Positions 54,518-61,919 of a DNA stretch of 64,000 nt are shown piece by piece. Every line of letters begins with the position of its first letter. The stretch's first letter is position 1. The notes beneath the pieces are model-generated. The model saw only the letters and a program-made list of their open reading frames with translations, did no database searches and was not told the origin of the DNA. A program made the translations under genes and the position numbers. The stretch lies in contig NZ_LNBE01000001.1 of NCBI RefSeq assembly GCF_001445655.1, positions 125,811 to 189,810 on the forward strand. The letters run 5' to 3'. This stretch comes from Streptomyces roseifaciens. GTDB lineage: Bacteria; Actinomycetota; Actinomycetes; Streptomycetales; Streptomycetaceae.

Positions 54518-55123
54518 ATGGCCGATGAACCCGAGCGCACATCGCAACCCGCCAAGCCCACACGCCGCCTCGATGCGCGCAGCCTGCGCGGGCTGGCCCA
54601 TCCACTGCGGATGCGGATCTTCGAACTGCTGAGTCTGGACGGCCCCGCCACCGCCACGGGGCTCTCCGAGCGTCTCGGGGAGAACACCGGGACCGTCAGC
54701 TGGCATCTTCGCCATCTCGCAGAGCACGGCTTCATCGAGGAAGAGGCCGAACGGGGAACGAAGAGGGAGCGCTGGTGGAGAAGGGCCGGCGGCACAAACG
54801 AGCTGCACACCACCGATTTCCGTGACGATCCCGACAGCCGTGGTGCGCTGTCGGTCTACTTGCACGAACTGGTGCACCAGTACTTCGGCAGGGTGACGAA
54901 CTACCTCAACGAGGACTGGGATGACGCATGGCGGGGCGCCGGCACCGTCTCGGACTGGCGCGATCTACGGATGACGCCGGATCAGCTGGCGGCGCTCAAC
55001 GCGGACCTGATGGCGGTCATCGCCCGCCACACGCCCGCCCCGGACACCGAACCGGACCCCGACGCGCTGCCCGTCGTCGTGCAGCTCCAGTCGTTCCCCC
55101 GTAAGAAACGGGGCACCGCATGA
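54518..55123 (+). CDS. ArsR-like winged-helix regulator
   Basis: The 201-aa protein has an N-terminal winged helix (LRGLAHPLRMRIFELLSLDG, then GLSERLGENTGTVSWHLRHL) of the HTH_20/ArsR-like type and a longer helical C-terminus instead of a metal site; no Cys cluster is visible, so it is not a metal sensor of the SmtB kind. It sits directly after the twin palindrome and is translationally coupled (overlapping ATGA) to an MFS exporter. It probably represses both by binding the palindromes and responds to the transported drug-like compound. Confidence 0.9.
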   Translation: MADEPERTSQPAKPTRRLDARSLRGLAHPLRMRIFELLSLDGPATATGLSERLGENTGTVSWHLRHLAEHGFIEEEAERGTKRERWWRRAGGTNELHTTDFRDDPDSRGALSVYLHELVHQYFGRVTNYLNEDWDDAWRGAGTVSDWRDLRMTPDQLAALNADLMAVIARHTPAPDTEPDPDALPVVVQLQSFPRKKRGTA

Positions 55124-56409
55124 CCCGGGGCACACACCGCGGCGGCCTCCTGCGGCGCCACCGGGACTTCCGCCTGCTGTGGTGCGGCGAGACCGCCGGC
55201 AAGTTCGGCGCCTCCGTCACCGGGGTGGCGATGCCGCTGATCGGCGTAACCGAGCTGCACGCCGGCACGTTCACGGTCGGCCTGCTGACCGCGGCCACCT
55301 GGAGCCCTTGGCTGATCATCGGCCTCCCCGTGGGCGCCTGGGTGGACCGGAACCGACGCAGGCCGATCATGCTGGCCGCCGCCGCGGTCTCCTTCGTCCT
55401 GTTCGCCGGCGTCCCCGTCGCTGCTTGGGCCGGTCAGTTGAGCACGGGTCTGCTGCTGGCGGTCGCGCTCCTGACGGGCACGGCCGCAGTGTTCTTCCAG
55501 ACCGCTTACAGCGCCTACCTCCCCAGCATTCTGGAACCCGACGACCAGCCCGAAGGCAACGCCAAGCTGCACGGCAGCGCAGCCGCCGCACAGATCGCCG
55601 GGCTCAGCTCGGGCGGCCTGGTCGCGCAGTTCGCCGGTGCGGTCAACGCGATGTTCGCCAACGCCACCACGTTTCTCGTATCCCTCCTCTGCCTGTCGGG
55701 CATCCACCACCGCGAGCCGCGCCCCACCAGAACCTCTCGTCGCTCCAAAACTCTGGTCGGTGACATCGGTGAGGGCCTGCGGCTGGTCGCAGGAGACCCC
55801 TGGCTCCGCACCCTGACGCTCTTCGGCGCCACCTCCAACCTGGCCCTCATGGGATACCAATCGATCCTGGTGGTCTTCCTGGTCCGAACCGTCGGACTGG
55901 ACCCCGGCCCCGTCGGCGCAATCATCGCGGCCGCCGGTGCAGGGGGCGTCGCCGGAGCCCTCGTCGCACGCAGGGTCGCCGCCCGGGTCGGCACGGCCCG
56001 CGCGACGCTGCTCTTCGAACTGGGACTGCCCGTATTCGCCCTGCTCATCCCACTGACCACGGACGGGGCCGGAGCCCTGCTCTTCATAGCCGGCGGCTTC
56101 TGCGTCTCCGCCGGTGTCGTGGCCGGCAACGTCATCAAAGCAAGCTTCCAACAGCGCTACTGCCCACCGGAGCTCCTCGGCCGCCTCACCGCAACCACAG
56201 CATTCCTCAACTACGGAACCATCCCGCTAGGAGCATTGCTCGGCGGAACGCTCGGCGAAGTCCTCGGGGTCCACGCGGCCATGTGGATCACCACAGCAGG
56301 CGTCCCTCTCGCCGGGCTGCTCCTGCTCTTCTCCCCGATCGGGCGGACCCGGAACCTGCCGACGTCCGGCGCGGTCGATGCATCGGGCGTCGCCTACCAG
56401 CGGGCGTGA
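55120..56409 (+). CDS. MFS exporter (MFS_3 / EntS-like)
   Basis: The 429-aa protein begins LRRHRDFRLLWCGETAGKFG, typical of the MFS_3 group, with twelve hydrophobic helices and the motif VGAWVDRNRRRPIML in loop 2-3. QFAGAVNAMFANATTFLVS and GATSNLALMGYQSILVVF mark later helices. The start overlaps the ArsR gene stop by four bases. MFS_3 members export macrolides, siderophores and related molecules. It lies 260 bases upstream of the small peptide gene and could serve it, though the gap suggests a separate transcript. Confidence 0.88.
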   Translation: MTRGTHRGGLLRRHRDFRLLWCGETAGKFGASVTGVAMPLIGVTELHAGTFTVGLLTAATWSPWLIIGLPVGAWVDRNRRRPIMLAAAAVSFVLFAGVPVAAWAGQLSTGLLLAVALLTGTAAVFFQTAYSAYLPSILEPDDQPEGNAKLHGSAAAAQIAGLSSGGLVAQFAGAVNAMFANATTFLVSLLCLSGIHHREPRPTRTSRRSKTLVGDIGEGLRLVAGDPWLRTLTLFGATSNLALMGYQSILVVFLVRTVGLDPGPVGAIIAAAGAGGVAGALVARRVAARVGTARATLLFELGLPVFALLIPLTTDGAGALLFIAGGFCVSAGVVAGNVIKASFQQRYCPPELLGRLTATTAFLNYGTIPLGALLGGTLGEVLGVHAAMWITTAGVPLAGLLLLFSPIGRTRNLPTSGAVDASGVAYQRA

Positions 56410-56610
56410 ACGCCAGGGCGGTTGGAGGGCCGTGAGCACGCCGGTACCCTGCGGGTTCGGTGTCGTCGCATGGGGGTCTGAGAGATGTCATCCACCTCGT
56501 ATCCCGGGCGGGGTACGCGCGTGGCCATCCGCCACGTCCGTCACCTGGGCCATCCGCCCGGAGCCGATGTCCCCGAACCCGACGCCTCTCATGGGGCCTG
56601 CTCCTACTGT

Positions 56611-56640
56611 GGGAGACATCCGGAGACATCCGGAGACACC
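56611..56640 (+). repeat. Three 10-bp tandem repeats ahead of the small peptide gene
   Basis: CGGAGACATC or a close variant occurs three times in a row (gggagacatc, cggagacatc, cggagacacc), 29 bases before the start of the peptide gene. It could be an operator array or an untranslated-leader repeat. Confidence 0.75.
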
Positions 56641-56668
56641 TCGGATCCGAGCGTAAGGGGAGGACAAG

Positions 56669-56788
56669 GTGAGCGGTCAGGATCGACAGTCGGGTGACGG
56701 CGAGGTCGGAGGTCCCTACTCGAGTCCGGGCGACCCCGGGAACCCCATGCCCCAGGAGGAGCCGCTGCCGGAGGAAGACGATGATTAG
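56669..56788 (+). CDS. 39-aa acidic peptide, candidate RiPP precursor
   Basis: The GTG at 56669 has GGGGAGGA four bases upstream, the best ribosome site in the region, and the frame ends at TAG (56786-56788). The peptide is Gly/Pro/Asp/Glu-rich with no cysteine: it begins MSGQDRQSGDGEVGGPYSSP and ends in an acidic tail PLPEEDDD. It contains Asp-Gly (SGDGE) and Asp-Pro sites; Asp-Gly is prone to aspartimide formation. The next gene, 26 bases away, encodes a PIMT-like methyltransferase, so this is most simply read as its substrate. No leader/core boundary is obvious. Confidence 0.65.
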   Translation: MSGQDRQSGDGEVGGPYSSPGDPGNPMPQEEPLPEEDDD

Positions 56789-56814
56789 CCGCTCGGCAGG
56801 CAAGGCTCGGTGCC

Positions 56815-57702
56815 GTGGTGAATGCTGAGGCCCTGCGGGCACGGTGCGCGCAGGAACTGGAAGCAAGTCCGCGTGGCTACTTCGGCGGCCTGTCCTGGCT
56901 CCGTGACGCCTTCGCCTCCGTACCGCGGGAGCACTTCGTGCCGGACCGCATCTGGTGGCCCCGCCCGGGTGAGGACGGCCAGTACCTCCTCATCGACCGC
57001 AGCAAGACCCCGAAGCGGTGGCTGAAAGCGGTCTACCTGCTGAGAACCCCGCTGATCACTCAGATCGACGACGGTGCAGTCCCCCCGGACGGCCCGGCGA
57101 GCGGAGCCTTCACCTCCAGCATCTCCTGCATCACCGTCGTGATCGAGATGCTGCGCCACCTCGCCCCCGCTCCCGGGGACCGAGTGCTGGAGATCGGGAC
57201 GGGCACCGGCTACAACACCGCCCTCCTGGCCCATCGCACAGGCCCGGACACCGTGACCACCGTCGAGATCGACCGGGCGATCGCAGACCAGGCCAGGCAG
57301 CGGCTCGACGCCGCGGGCGTCCGTGCGCGGGTGGTGACCGCGGACGGAGAGCAGGGCGACCCTGCGGACGCCCCCTACGACCGCATCGTGTGCACCGCCT
57401 CGGTCCGCCGCATCCCCCCGGCCTGGCTGCGGCAACTGCGCCCCGGTGGTGTCCTCGTCGCCCCTTTGGACACCCCCGCCGGCCACGACATCACGGTCCG
57501 CATGACGGGCACCGGCCGAGGCGGCGCCGTCGGGCGCCCCGTCGCCACCGTGGAGTTCATGCGCCTGCGAGGCCAGCGCGCCCCCCGCCTCCACACAGAC
57601 CTCGGCTGGCCCGCCGGCATCGACGCGCAGCGGTGGAGCGACTACGAGGTACACGCCGATCAGCACGGACAGCGCATCCGCCCGGGGCGTTGCCAGACCT
57701 GA
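56815..57702 (+). CDS. PIMT-like protein-aspartate O-methyltransferase (RiPP-associated candidate)
   Basis: The 295-aa enzyme has an N-terminal helical part with FASVPREHFVPDRIWW, a TSSISCITVVIEML segment at the substrate loop and the SAM motif RVLEIGTGTGYNTALLAHR, with VTTVEIDRAIAD for the ribose-binding acidic residue. This is the protein-L-isoaspartyl methyltransferase family in the longer form seen in lasso, lanthipeptide, graspetide and imiditide clusters. Beyond the SAM fold a C-terminal extension of roughly 80 residues ends in RIRPGRC. Its neighbour is a 39-aa acidic peptide, so the target is more likely that peptide than damaged proteins. Confidence 0.85.
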   Translation: MVNAEALRARCAQELEASPRGYFGGLSWLRDAFASVPREHFVPDRIWWPRPGEDGQYLLIDRSKTPKRWLKAVYLLRTPLITQIDDGAVPPDGPASGAFTSSISCITVVIEMLRHLAPAPGDRVLEIGTGTGYNTALLAHRTGPDTVTTVEIDRAIADQARQRLDAAGVRARVVTADGEQGDPADAPYDRIVCTASVRRIPPAWLRQLRPGGVLVAPLDTPAGHDITVRMTGTGRGGAVGRPVATVEFMRLRGQRAPRLHTDLGWPAGIDAQRWSDYEVHADQHGQRIRPGRCQT

Positions 57703-57709
57703 AAAACCC

Positions 57710-57740
57710 TTGGCGTCCTCGACGTCCGTACTCCTAGAGT
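57710..57740 (+). promoter_or_regulatory. Promoter of the Y RNA array
   Basis: A TAGAGT -10 box (57735-57740) lies six bases before the first base of the first Y RNA (57746). A TTGGCG element at 57710-57715 is 19 bases upstream of it, slightly long for a -35 spacing. No promoter is visible between the three RNA elements, so they may share one transcript. Confidence 0.6.
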
Positions 57741-57745
57741 GATCG

Positions 57746-57883
57746 GTGTCCAGGTGCGAAGACGGGACCTACTTCGACTCTTAATCGGGAGGCCGCGGGT
57801 TCGAATCCCGCCGCCGGCACACAGGCCGGCGTAGCTCAGGGGCAGAGCACCTTGTCGGTTCCGCCGTCTTGAACTCTGGACAC
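57746..57883 (+). ncRNA. Y RNA 1 (YrlA-type) with circularly permuted tRNA-like module
   Basis: An 8-bp outer stem GTGTCCAG/CTGGACAC closes the RNA. Inside are GTGCG and then AAGACGG pairing with CCGTCTT next to TGAACT, the Ro60-binding stem, and a TACTTC box. The core is a tRNA in permuted order: T-arm GCGGG-TTCGAAT-CCCGC (57795-57811), acceptor 3' strand CGCCGGC, six-base loop, acceptor 5' strand GCCGGCG (57825-57831), TA, D-arm GCTC/GAGC. The acceptor stem is closed by a loop, the defining feature of bacterial YrlA RNAs that mimic tRNA. It lies upstream of the Ro60 gene. Confidence 0.88.
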
Positions 57884-57895
57884 AAAGCTTCAGCA

Positions 57896-57968
57896 CCTCC
57901 CGGTGCGCGAGCCACGGCTACTTCGTTGTGATCGAATCCCATGCCGTGGCCACTTTGAACTCGGGAGG
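57896..57968 (+). ncRNA. Y RNA 2, miniature copy without a full tRNA-like module
   Basis: CCTCCCG/CGGGAGG closes a 73-base hairpin. An internal loop with GTGCGCGA and CTTTGAACT matches Y RNA 1, and GCCACGGC pairs perfectly with GCCGTGGC. The 24-base terminal loop begins with the same TACTTC box and contains GATCGAATCCCA, a degenerate T-loop. Acceptor and D-arm are missing, so it looks like a copy of Y RNA 1 that lost most of the tRNA mimic while keeping the Ro60-binding stem. Confidence 0.72.
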
Positions 57969-57977
57969 CGCGGCACC

Positions 57978-58119
57978 GGGGCGTCCGGTGCGCAGGTGAC
58001 GGTTACTTCCGGAACAGCCGGTCGCGGGTTCGAATCCCGTCCCAGCCAAGGGCTGGTGTAGCTCAGCCAGGCAGAGCAGCTGTCTGTACCGTCGCCGACC
58101 TCGTGATCTCGGACGCCCC
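57978..58119 (+). ncRNA. Y RNA 3 (YrlA-type) with permuted tRNA-like module
   Basis: A perfect 10-bp stem GGGGCGTCCG/CGGACGCCCC closes the RNA. GTGCG and the TACTTC box follow as in the other two copies. The permuted tRNA part has T-arm GCGGG-TTCGAAT-CCCGT (58024-58040), acceptor 3' strand CCCAGCC, a two- or three-base loop, GGCTGG and D-arm GCTC/GAGC (58061-58077); one base in the acceptor stem is bulged or mismatched. It ends 38 bases before the Ro60 start codon, so it could be processed from the leader of that mRNA. Confidence 0.85.
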
Positions 58120-58157
58120 CGTGCCGTGCTTCCCCGGACGAATTCGGGGGAATTCGC

Positions 58158-59738
58158 ATGGCACGTTTCAACACCCGTGCACCCAAGGCAGCCGGGCCCG
58201 TCTCTCCCGTGACCACGACCGGGCGCACCCGCACCCACCTGGGCGGCAAGGGACACGCGCGGGACGACCGCTCCGAGCTGTTCCTGCTCGCGGTCGCCAA
58301 CTTCGTCTCCCAGCAGACCTACCACGAGAGCGGTACCAGTCGTGACGACCGGTTCGCCGCACTCGTACGCAAGCTCGCCGTCGAGGACCCGGCCTGGACC
58401 GCCGGCCTCCTCCGGTGGCTGCGCGGCGACGGCCGGATGCGCACCGCCTCCCTCGTCGGCGCCGCCGAGTACGTCAAGGCACGTCTCGACGCCGGCGCCA
58501 CCGACGGCCCCACCAACCGCCAGGTCGTCGACGCCGTACTGCGCCGCGCGGACGAGCCCGGCGAGATGCTGGCCTACTGGACCTCCGCCTACGGCCGGAA
58601 CGTCCCGAAGCCCGTCAAGCGAGGCATCGCCGACGCGGTCAAGCGCCTGTACACCGGCCGCAACCTCTTGAAGTACGACACCGCCTCCAAGGGCTACCGC
58701 TTCGGCGACGTCCTCAACCTCGTCCACCCCACGCCCGACCCGGACAAGCCGTGGCAGGGCGCGCTGTTCCAGTACGCCCTGGACCGCCGCCACAACCCGG
58801 ACACCGCCACCCCGCCCGCCTCGGACCGCACCCTGACCGCGCACCGTGCGCTGATGGCCGTGCCCGTTGAGGAGCGGCGGGCTGTGGTCACCGGCCCCGG
58901 TGGCGCCGAGCGGCTCGCCGCAGCGGGCATGACCTGGGAGGCGCTGGCCGGGTGGCTGCAGGGCCCGATGGACGCGGCGGCCTGGGAGGCCGTCATTCCC
59001 TCCATGGGCACGATGGCCCTGGTCCGCAACCTGCGGAACTTCGACGAGGCCGGAGTGTCCGACGCGGTCGCCGAGCAGGTGGCCGCCCGGATGGCCGACC
59101 CGGAAGAGGTCGCGCGTTCCCGGCAGTTCCCCTTCCGGTACCTGGCCGCCTACCAGCACGCCCCCTCGCTGCGCTGGGCCTACCCGCTGGAGCGGGCCCT
59201 CGGTCACTCACTGGGGAACGTGCCCCAGCTGCCCGGCCGGACCTTGATCCTGGTCGACCGCTCCGGCTCCATGTGGTCACCGCTGTCCGACCGTTCACAG
59301 CTCAACCGCGCGGACGCCGCCGCCATCTTCGGCACGGCCGTGGCGATGCGCGCGGCCGACGCCGATCTCGTCGAGTTCGGCACCACCAGCGCGCCCGTGA
59401 CCTACCGTCAGGGCGAGTCGGTCCTCAAGGTGCTCGAGCGTTTCGGGAGCCTCGGCGGTACCGACACCACCGAGGCGGTACGCCGGCACTACCGCGGCCA
59501 CGACCGGGTCCTGATCGTCACCGACGAACAGGCGGCCTACCACCACGCGGGCGACCCGACCGAGCAGGTTCCGGCCCACATCCCGGTCTACACCTGGAAT
59601 CTGGCCGGTTACCGGCCCGGCCACGGCCCGTCGGGATCCGCCGACCGGCACACCTTCGGCGGGCTCACCGACGCGGCATTCCGGATGGTGCCGCTGCTGG
59701 AAGACGGCCGGGACGCCCACTGGCCCTGGGAGGACTGA
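58158..59738 (+). CDS. rsr: Ro60/TROVE-domain RNA-binding protein
   Basis: The 526-aa protein has the TROVE domain (about residues 20-360; helical HEAT-like repeats such as FAALVRKLAVEDPAWTAGLL) that forms the ring binding Y RNA and misfolded RNA ends. A vWFA domain follows with TLILVDRSGSMWSPLSDR, the DxSxS MIDAS metal site near residue 366. In Deinococcus the orthologue Rsr works with Y RNA and PNPase in rRNA processing and stress survival. Here three Y RNA-like elements lie just upstream on the same strand, so ligand and protein are probably co-expressed. The ATG has GGGGG upstream. Confidence 0.93.
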   Translation: MARFNTRAPKAAGPVSPVTTTGRTRTHLGGKGHARDDRSELFLLAVANFVSQQTYHESGTSRDDRFAALVRKLAVEDPAWTAGLLRWLRGDGRMRTASLVGAAEYVKARLDAGATDGPTNRQVVDAVLRRADEPGEMLAYWTSAYGRNVPKPVKRGIADAVKRLYTGRNLLKYDTASKGYRFGDVLNLVHPTPDPDKPWQGALFQYALDRRHNPDTATPPASDRTLTAHRALMAVPVEERRAVVTGPGGAERLAAAGMTWEALAGWLQGPMDAAAWEAVIPSMGTMALVRNLRNFDEAGVSDAVAEQVAARMADPEEVARSRQFPFRYLAAYQHAPSLRWAYPLERALGHSLGNVPQLPGRTLILVDRSGSMWSPLSDRSQLNRADAAAIFGTAVAMRAADADLVEFGTTSAPVTYRQGESVLKVLERFGSLGGTDTTEAVRRHYRGHDRVLIVTDEQAAYHHAGDPTEQVPAHIPVYTWNLAGYRPGHGPSGSADRHTFGGLTDAAFRMVPLLEDGRDAHWPWED

Positions 59739-59760
59739 GCGCCGGCGGCCTCGGTCTTGT

Positions 59761-60624
59761 CTATCGCTGCATCGCTGCATCGCTGCATCGCTGCATCACC
59801 GCATCACCGGAGTGCCGGCGCAGCGTCGCGGTGGCGATGTCCAGGAAGTCCCGAACGGGGCCCGCGCAGCTGCTCTCCGGTACCGCCAGGCAGGTCTCGA
59901 CGGGCAGGGCATCGGTGACGGGCAGGTAGACGAGGTCACGGCGGGAGTACGAGCCCGCCACGCTGAGGGGGACGAGCGCGATGCCCTGCCCGGAGGCGAT
60001 GAGTTCGAACTTCTCCTCCAGCGAGGACGTCCGTCGCGTCCTGACGTCGAGGATCGACTCACCGTCGAGATCGGCCGACGTGAGTGTGTGCCGGCCGGCC
60101 AGCGGATGCGTCACGGGCAGGCACGCGACCTTGGTCTCGTGACCGATGGGGACGGTGCGCAGCCCCGAATCGTCGAAGGGGCGCCGGAGGTGGCCGACGT
60201 GCGCGCGGCCGTCGCGGAGCGGCGCGTCCTGCTCCCACCAGCGCAGCGGGAAAACATCGATCTCGACCTGCGGGTGGCTCGCCGTGAACGCCCGGATCGC
60301 GTCCGACACGTGCAGGCCGGGTGAGAAGGCGATGACGAGCCGCTGCGCGCCCCGCTCGACCTCGTGTACGCGCCGCAGCGCCGCGGCCACCACCGTGGTG
60401 ATCCTTCGCGCCTCGTCGTAGAGCTGCTGCCCCGCGGGGGTCAGCTCAACACTGCGCGTGGTCCGCGTGAACAGCCGGCATCCCAGCTCCTGCTCGAACG
60501 CGCGGATCTGCCGGCTGAGGACCGGCTGCGCGATGAACAGCGCCTGTGCCGCCCGGCCGAAGTGCCGGTGCTCGGCCACCGCGACGAAATAGCGGAGCTT
60601 GCGCAGATCCAGATCCAGATCCAT
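59761..60624 (-). CDS. LysR-family transcriptional regulator
   Basis: The 287-aa protein has an N-terminal winged helix-turn-helix (LRYFVAVAEHRHFGRAAQAL, then AQPVLSRQIRAFEQELG) and the periplasmic-binding-like effector domain. An acidic Asp-Leu repeat at the start is encoded by GATCTG repeats. The last 15 residues are encoded by four copies of an 8-bp repeat, so the C-terminus can change frame if the repeat slips. It is divergent from a short-chain dehydrogenase, the common pairing of a LysR activator and its target. Confidence 0.9.
   Translation of the reverse strand: MDLDLDLRKLRYFVAVAEHRHFGRAAQALFIAQPVLSRQIRAFEQELGCRLFTRTTRSVELTPAGQQLYDEARRITTVVAAALRRVHEVERGAQRLVIAFSPGLHVSDAIRAFTASHPQVEIDVFPLRWWEQDAPLRDGRAHVGHLRRPFDDSGLRTVPIGHETKVACLPVTHPLAGRHTLTSADLDGESILDVRTRRTSSLEEKFELIASGQGIALVPLSVAGSYSRRDLVYLPVTDALPVETCLAVPESSCAGPVRDFLDIATATLRRHSGDAVMQRCSDAAMQR
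59763..59794. repeat. Four tandem copies of an 8-bp unit (ATCGCTGC) at the LysR 3' end
   Basis: Perfect copies start at 59763, 59771, 59779 and 59787; altered copies (ATCACCGC, ATCACC) follow. The array overlaps the stop codon side of the LysR gene. Eight is not a multiple of three, so a copy-number change would alter the C-terminal residues. Confidence 0.9.
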
Positions 60625-60774
60625 GCCTCAACGGTATCAATGCGGTCGGAAGAGTATTGGACGCCCGGCGGGACCACTCGGAGACTCGAATGGTGAGTGA
60701 TCGTCACCACCACTCCGGCGGACGGCGGTTGCGAAGGACGATGCGCGACAGCTCTGACCCACGATAGGAATCAC

Positions 60775-61470
60775 ATGACCGACACCCGTAAGACCGCCCT
60801 CATCGTCGGGGCCTCCCGGACCCTGGGCCTCGGCCTCGCCGCCGAGTACCTTCGCCGCGGCTGGGACGTCATCGGCACGGTCCGCGGCAGCCGGCGCACC
60901 GGTCTCCACGACCTGGCCGAAGCGTCCGGAGGGCGGCTGACCATCGAGTCGCTGGAGATGACCGAGCCGGAGCAGATCTCGGCCCTGCGCGACCGACTGG
61001 CACGGCGCACGCTCGACCTGCTCTTCGTCAACGCCGCCATCACGCGCGGCGACATCCCGATCGGCGAGGTCCCGACGGACATGTTCACCGAGGTCATGAT
61101 CACCAACGCACTCAGCCCGATGCGCGTAGCCGAGTCCTTCCGCCCGCTGGTCGCGCCGACCGGGACCATCGGCATCATGTCCTCCGACCAGGGGAGCATC
61201 TCTCTGAACGATGACGGCGGCCAGGACCTGTACCGAGCCAGCAAGTCCGCGCTGAACCAGCTGATGCGGAGCTACGCCGCCCGCTATGCCGAGGACAAGC
61301 GGACGCTGCTGCTCATGGACCCGGGGTGGGTGCGTACCGAACTCGGTGGACCTGACGCCGATCTCAGCGTGGAGGAGAGCATTCCAGGGGTGGCGGAGAC
61401 GATCGAGCGCCACCGAGGGGAGCCCGGCCTCCACTTTCTCGATTACCAGGGGCAGGCCGTGCCCTGGTAG
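60775..61470 (+). CDS. Short-chain dehydrogenase/reductase
   Basis: The 231-aa protein begins TDTRKTALIVGASRTLGLGLA with the Gly-rich nucleotide motif (GASRTLGLG), has LDLLFVNAAIT as the NNAG-equivalent, and a YRASK motif with the catalytic Tyr and Lys. An ATG at 60775 with AGGAA upstream is the start; a longer frame from 60697 lacks a ribosome site. It is divergent from the LysR gene and likely under its control. The substrate is unknown. Confidence 0.9.
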   Translation: MTDTRKTALIVGASRTLGLGLAAEYLRRGWDVIGTVRGSRRTGLHDLAEASGGRLTIESLEMTEPEQISALRDRLARRTLDLLFVNAAITRGDIPIGEVPTDMFTEVMITNALSPMRVAESFRPLVAPTGTIGIMSSDQGSISLNDDGGQDLYRASKSALNQLMRSYAARYAEDKRTLLLMDPGWVRTELGGPDADLSVEESIPGVAETIERHRGEPGLHFLDYQGQAVPW

Positions 61471-61508
61471 ACGCCGCGACCGGACCTCGCCCCGTCGCGC
61501 AGGCCACT

Positions 61509-61535
61509 GCGTCACCTCGCGTCACCTCGCGTCAC
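61509..61535. repeat. Tandem 10-bp repeat GCGTCACCTC
   Basis: Two perfect copies and a truncated third (GCGTCAC) follow the dehydrogenase gene in the gap before azlD. No function is evident. Confidence 0.8.
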
Positions 61536-61589
61536 GATCACCGACTTCGACCTGTAGCGGCAGCGCCGAGAATCTGAGTCAGGCGGGTT

Positions 61590-61919
61590 TCAGGGGGCGA
61601 AGACCGTGCTGGCCAGGATCACATGGGCGGCCGTGCCGCCGAGGATGCTCAGCAGCGCGTTGCGGCGCCACAGGTGCAGGCCGACGGTGACGGCGAGGGC
61701 GGCCGGCGGGGCCAGGGTGGGCGCGTGGGTGAGGGGGAGGTCGCGCAGGCAGTAGGCGAGGAGGATCACCATGACGCCGGCGGGCATGCGCGTGCTGAGG
61801 TACTGGACGGTGCTGCTGGCGCGCAGGGGCGTGAGGACGGCGAAGGGAAGGGCTCGCAGGCCCCAGGTGACGGCGGCGGCGACGAGGACGGCGGCGATGG
61901 CGTAGCGCGTGTCAGGCAT
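61590..61919 (-). CDS. azlD: AzlD-type branched-chain amino acid exporter subunit
   Basis: The 109-aa membrane protein has three to four helices, with RYAIAAVLVAAAVTWGLRAL at the start and PAGVMVILLAYCLRDLP in the middle, the layout of AzlD. It pairs with AzlC in export of branched-chain amino acids or analogues. Its start overlaps the azlC stop by eight bases, so it is translationally coupled to a gene that carries a premature stop (next entry). It may therefore be expressed poorly or without partner. Confidence 0.85.
   Translation of the reverse strand: MPDTRYAIAAVLVAAAVTWGLRALPFAVLTPLRASSTVQYLSTRMPAGVMVILLAYCLRDLPLTHAPTLAPPAALAVTVGLHLWRRNALLSILGGTAAHVILASTVFAP

Noticed and set aside
56485..56697. 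A 70-aa frame with a CSYCGRH segment as an alternative RiPP precursor
   Set aside because: It overlaps the repeat array and the start of the better-supported 39-aa peptide, and has no convincing ribosome site.
57660..57896. A small protein on the minus strand with GGGIRTRGLPIKSRSR
   Set aside because: This is translation of the tRNA-like RNA, a well-known false gene type.
57746..58119. Two ordinary tRNA genes
   Set aside because: The T-arm precedes the D-arm and the acceptor strands are joined by a short loop, so no linear tRNA can be drawn in order. Perfect outer stems embed both in Y RNA structures.
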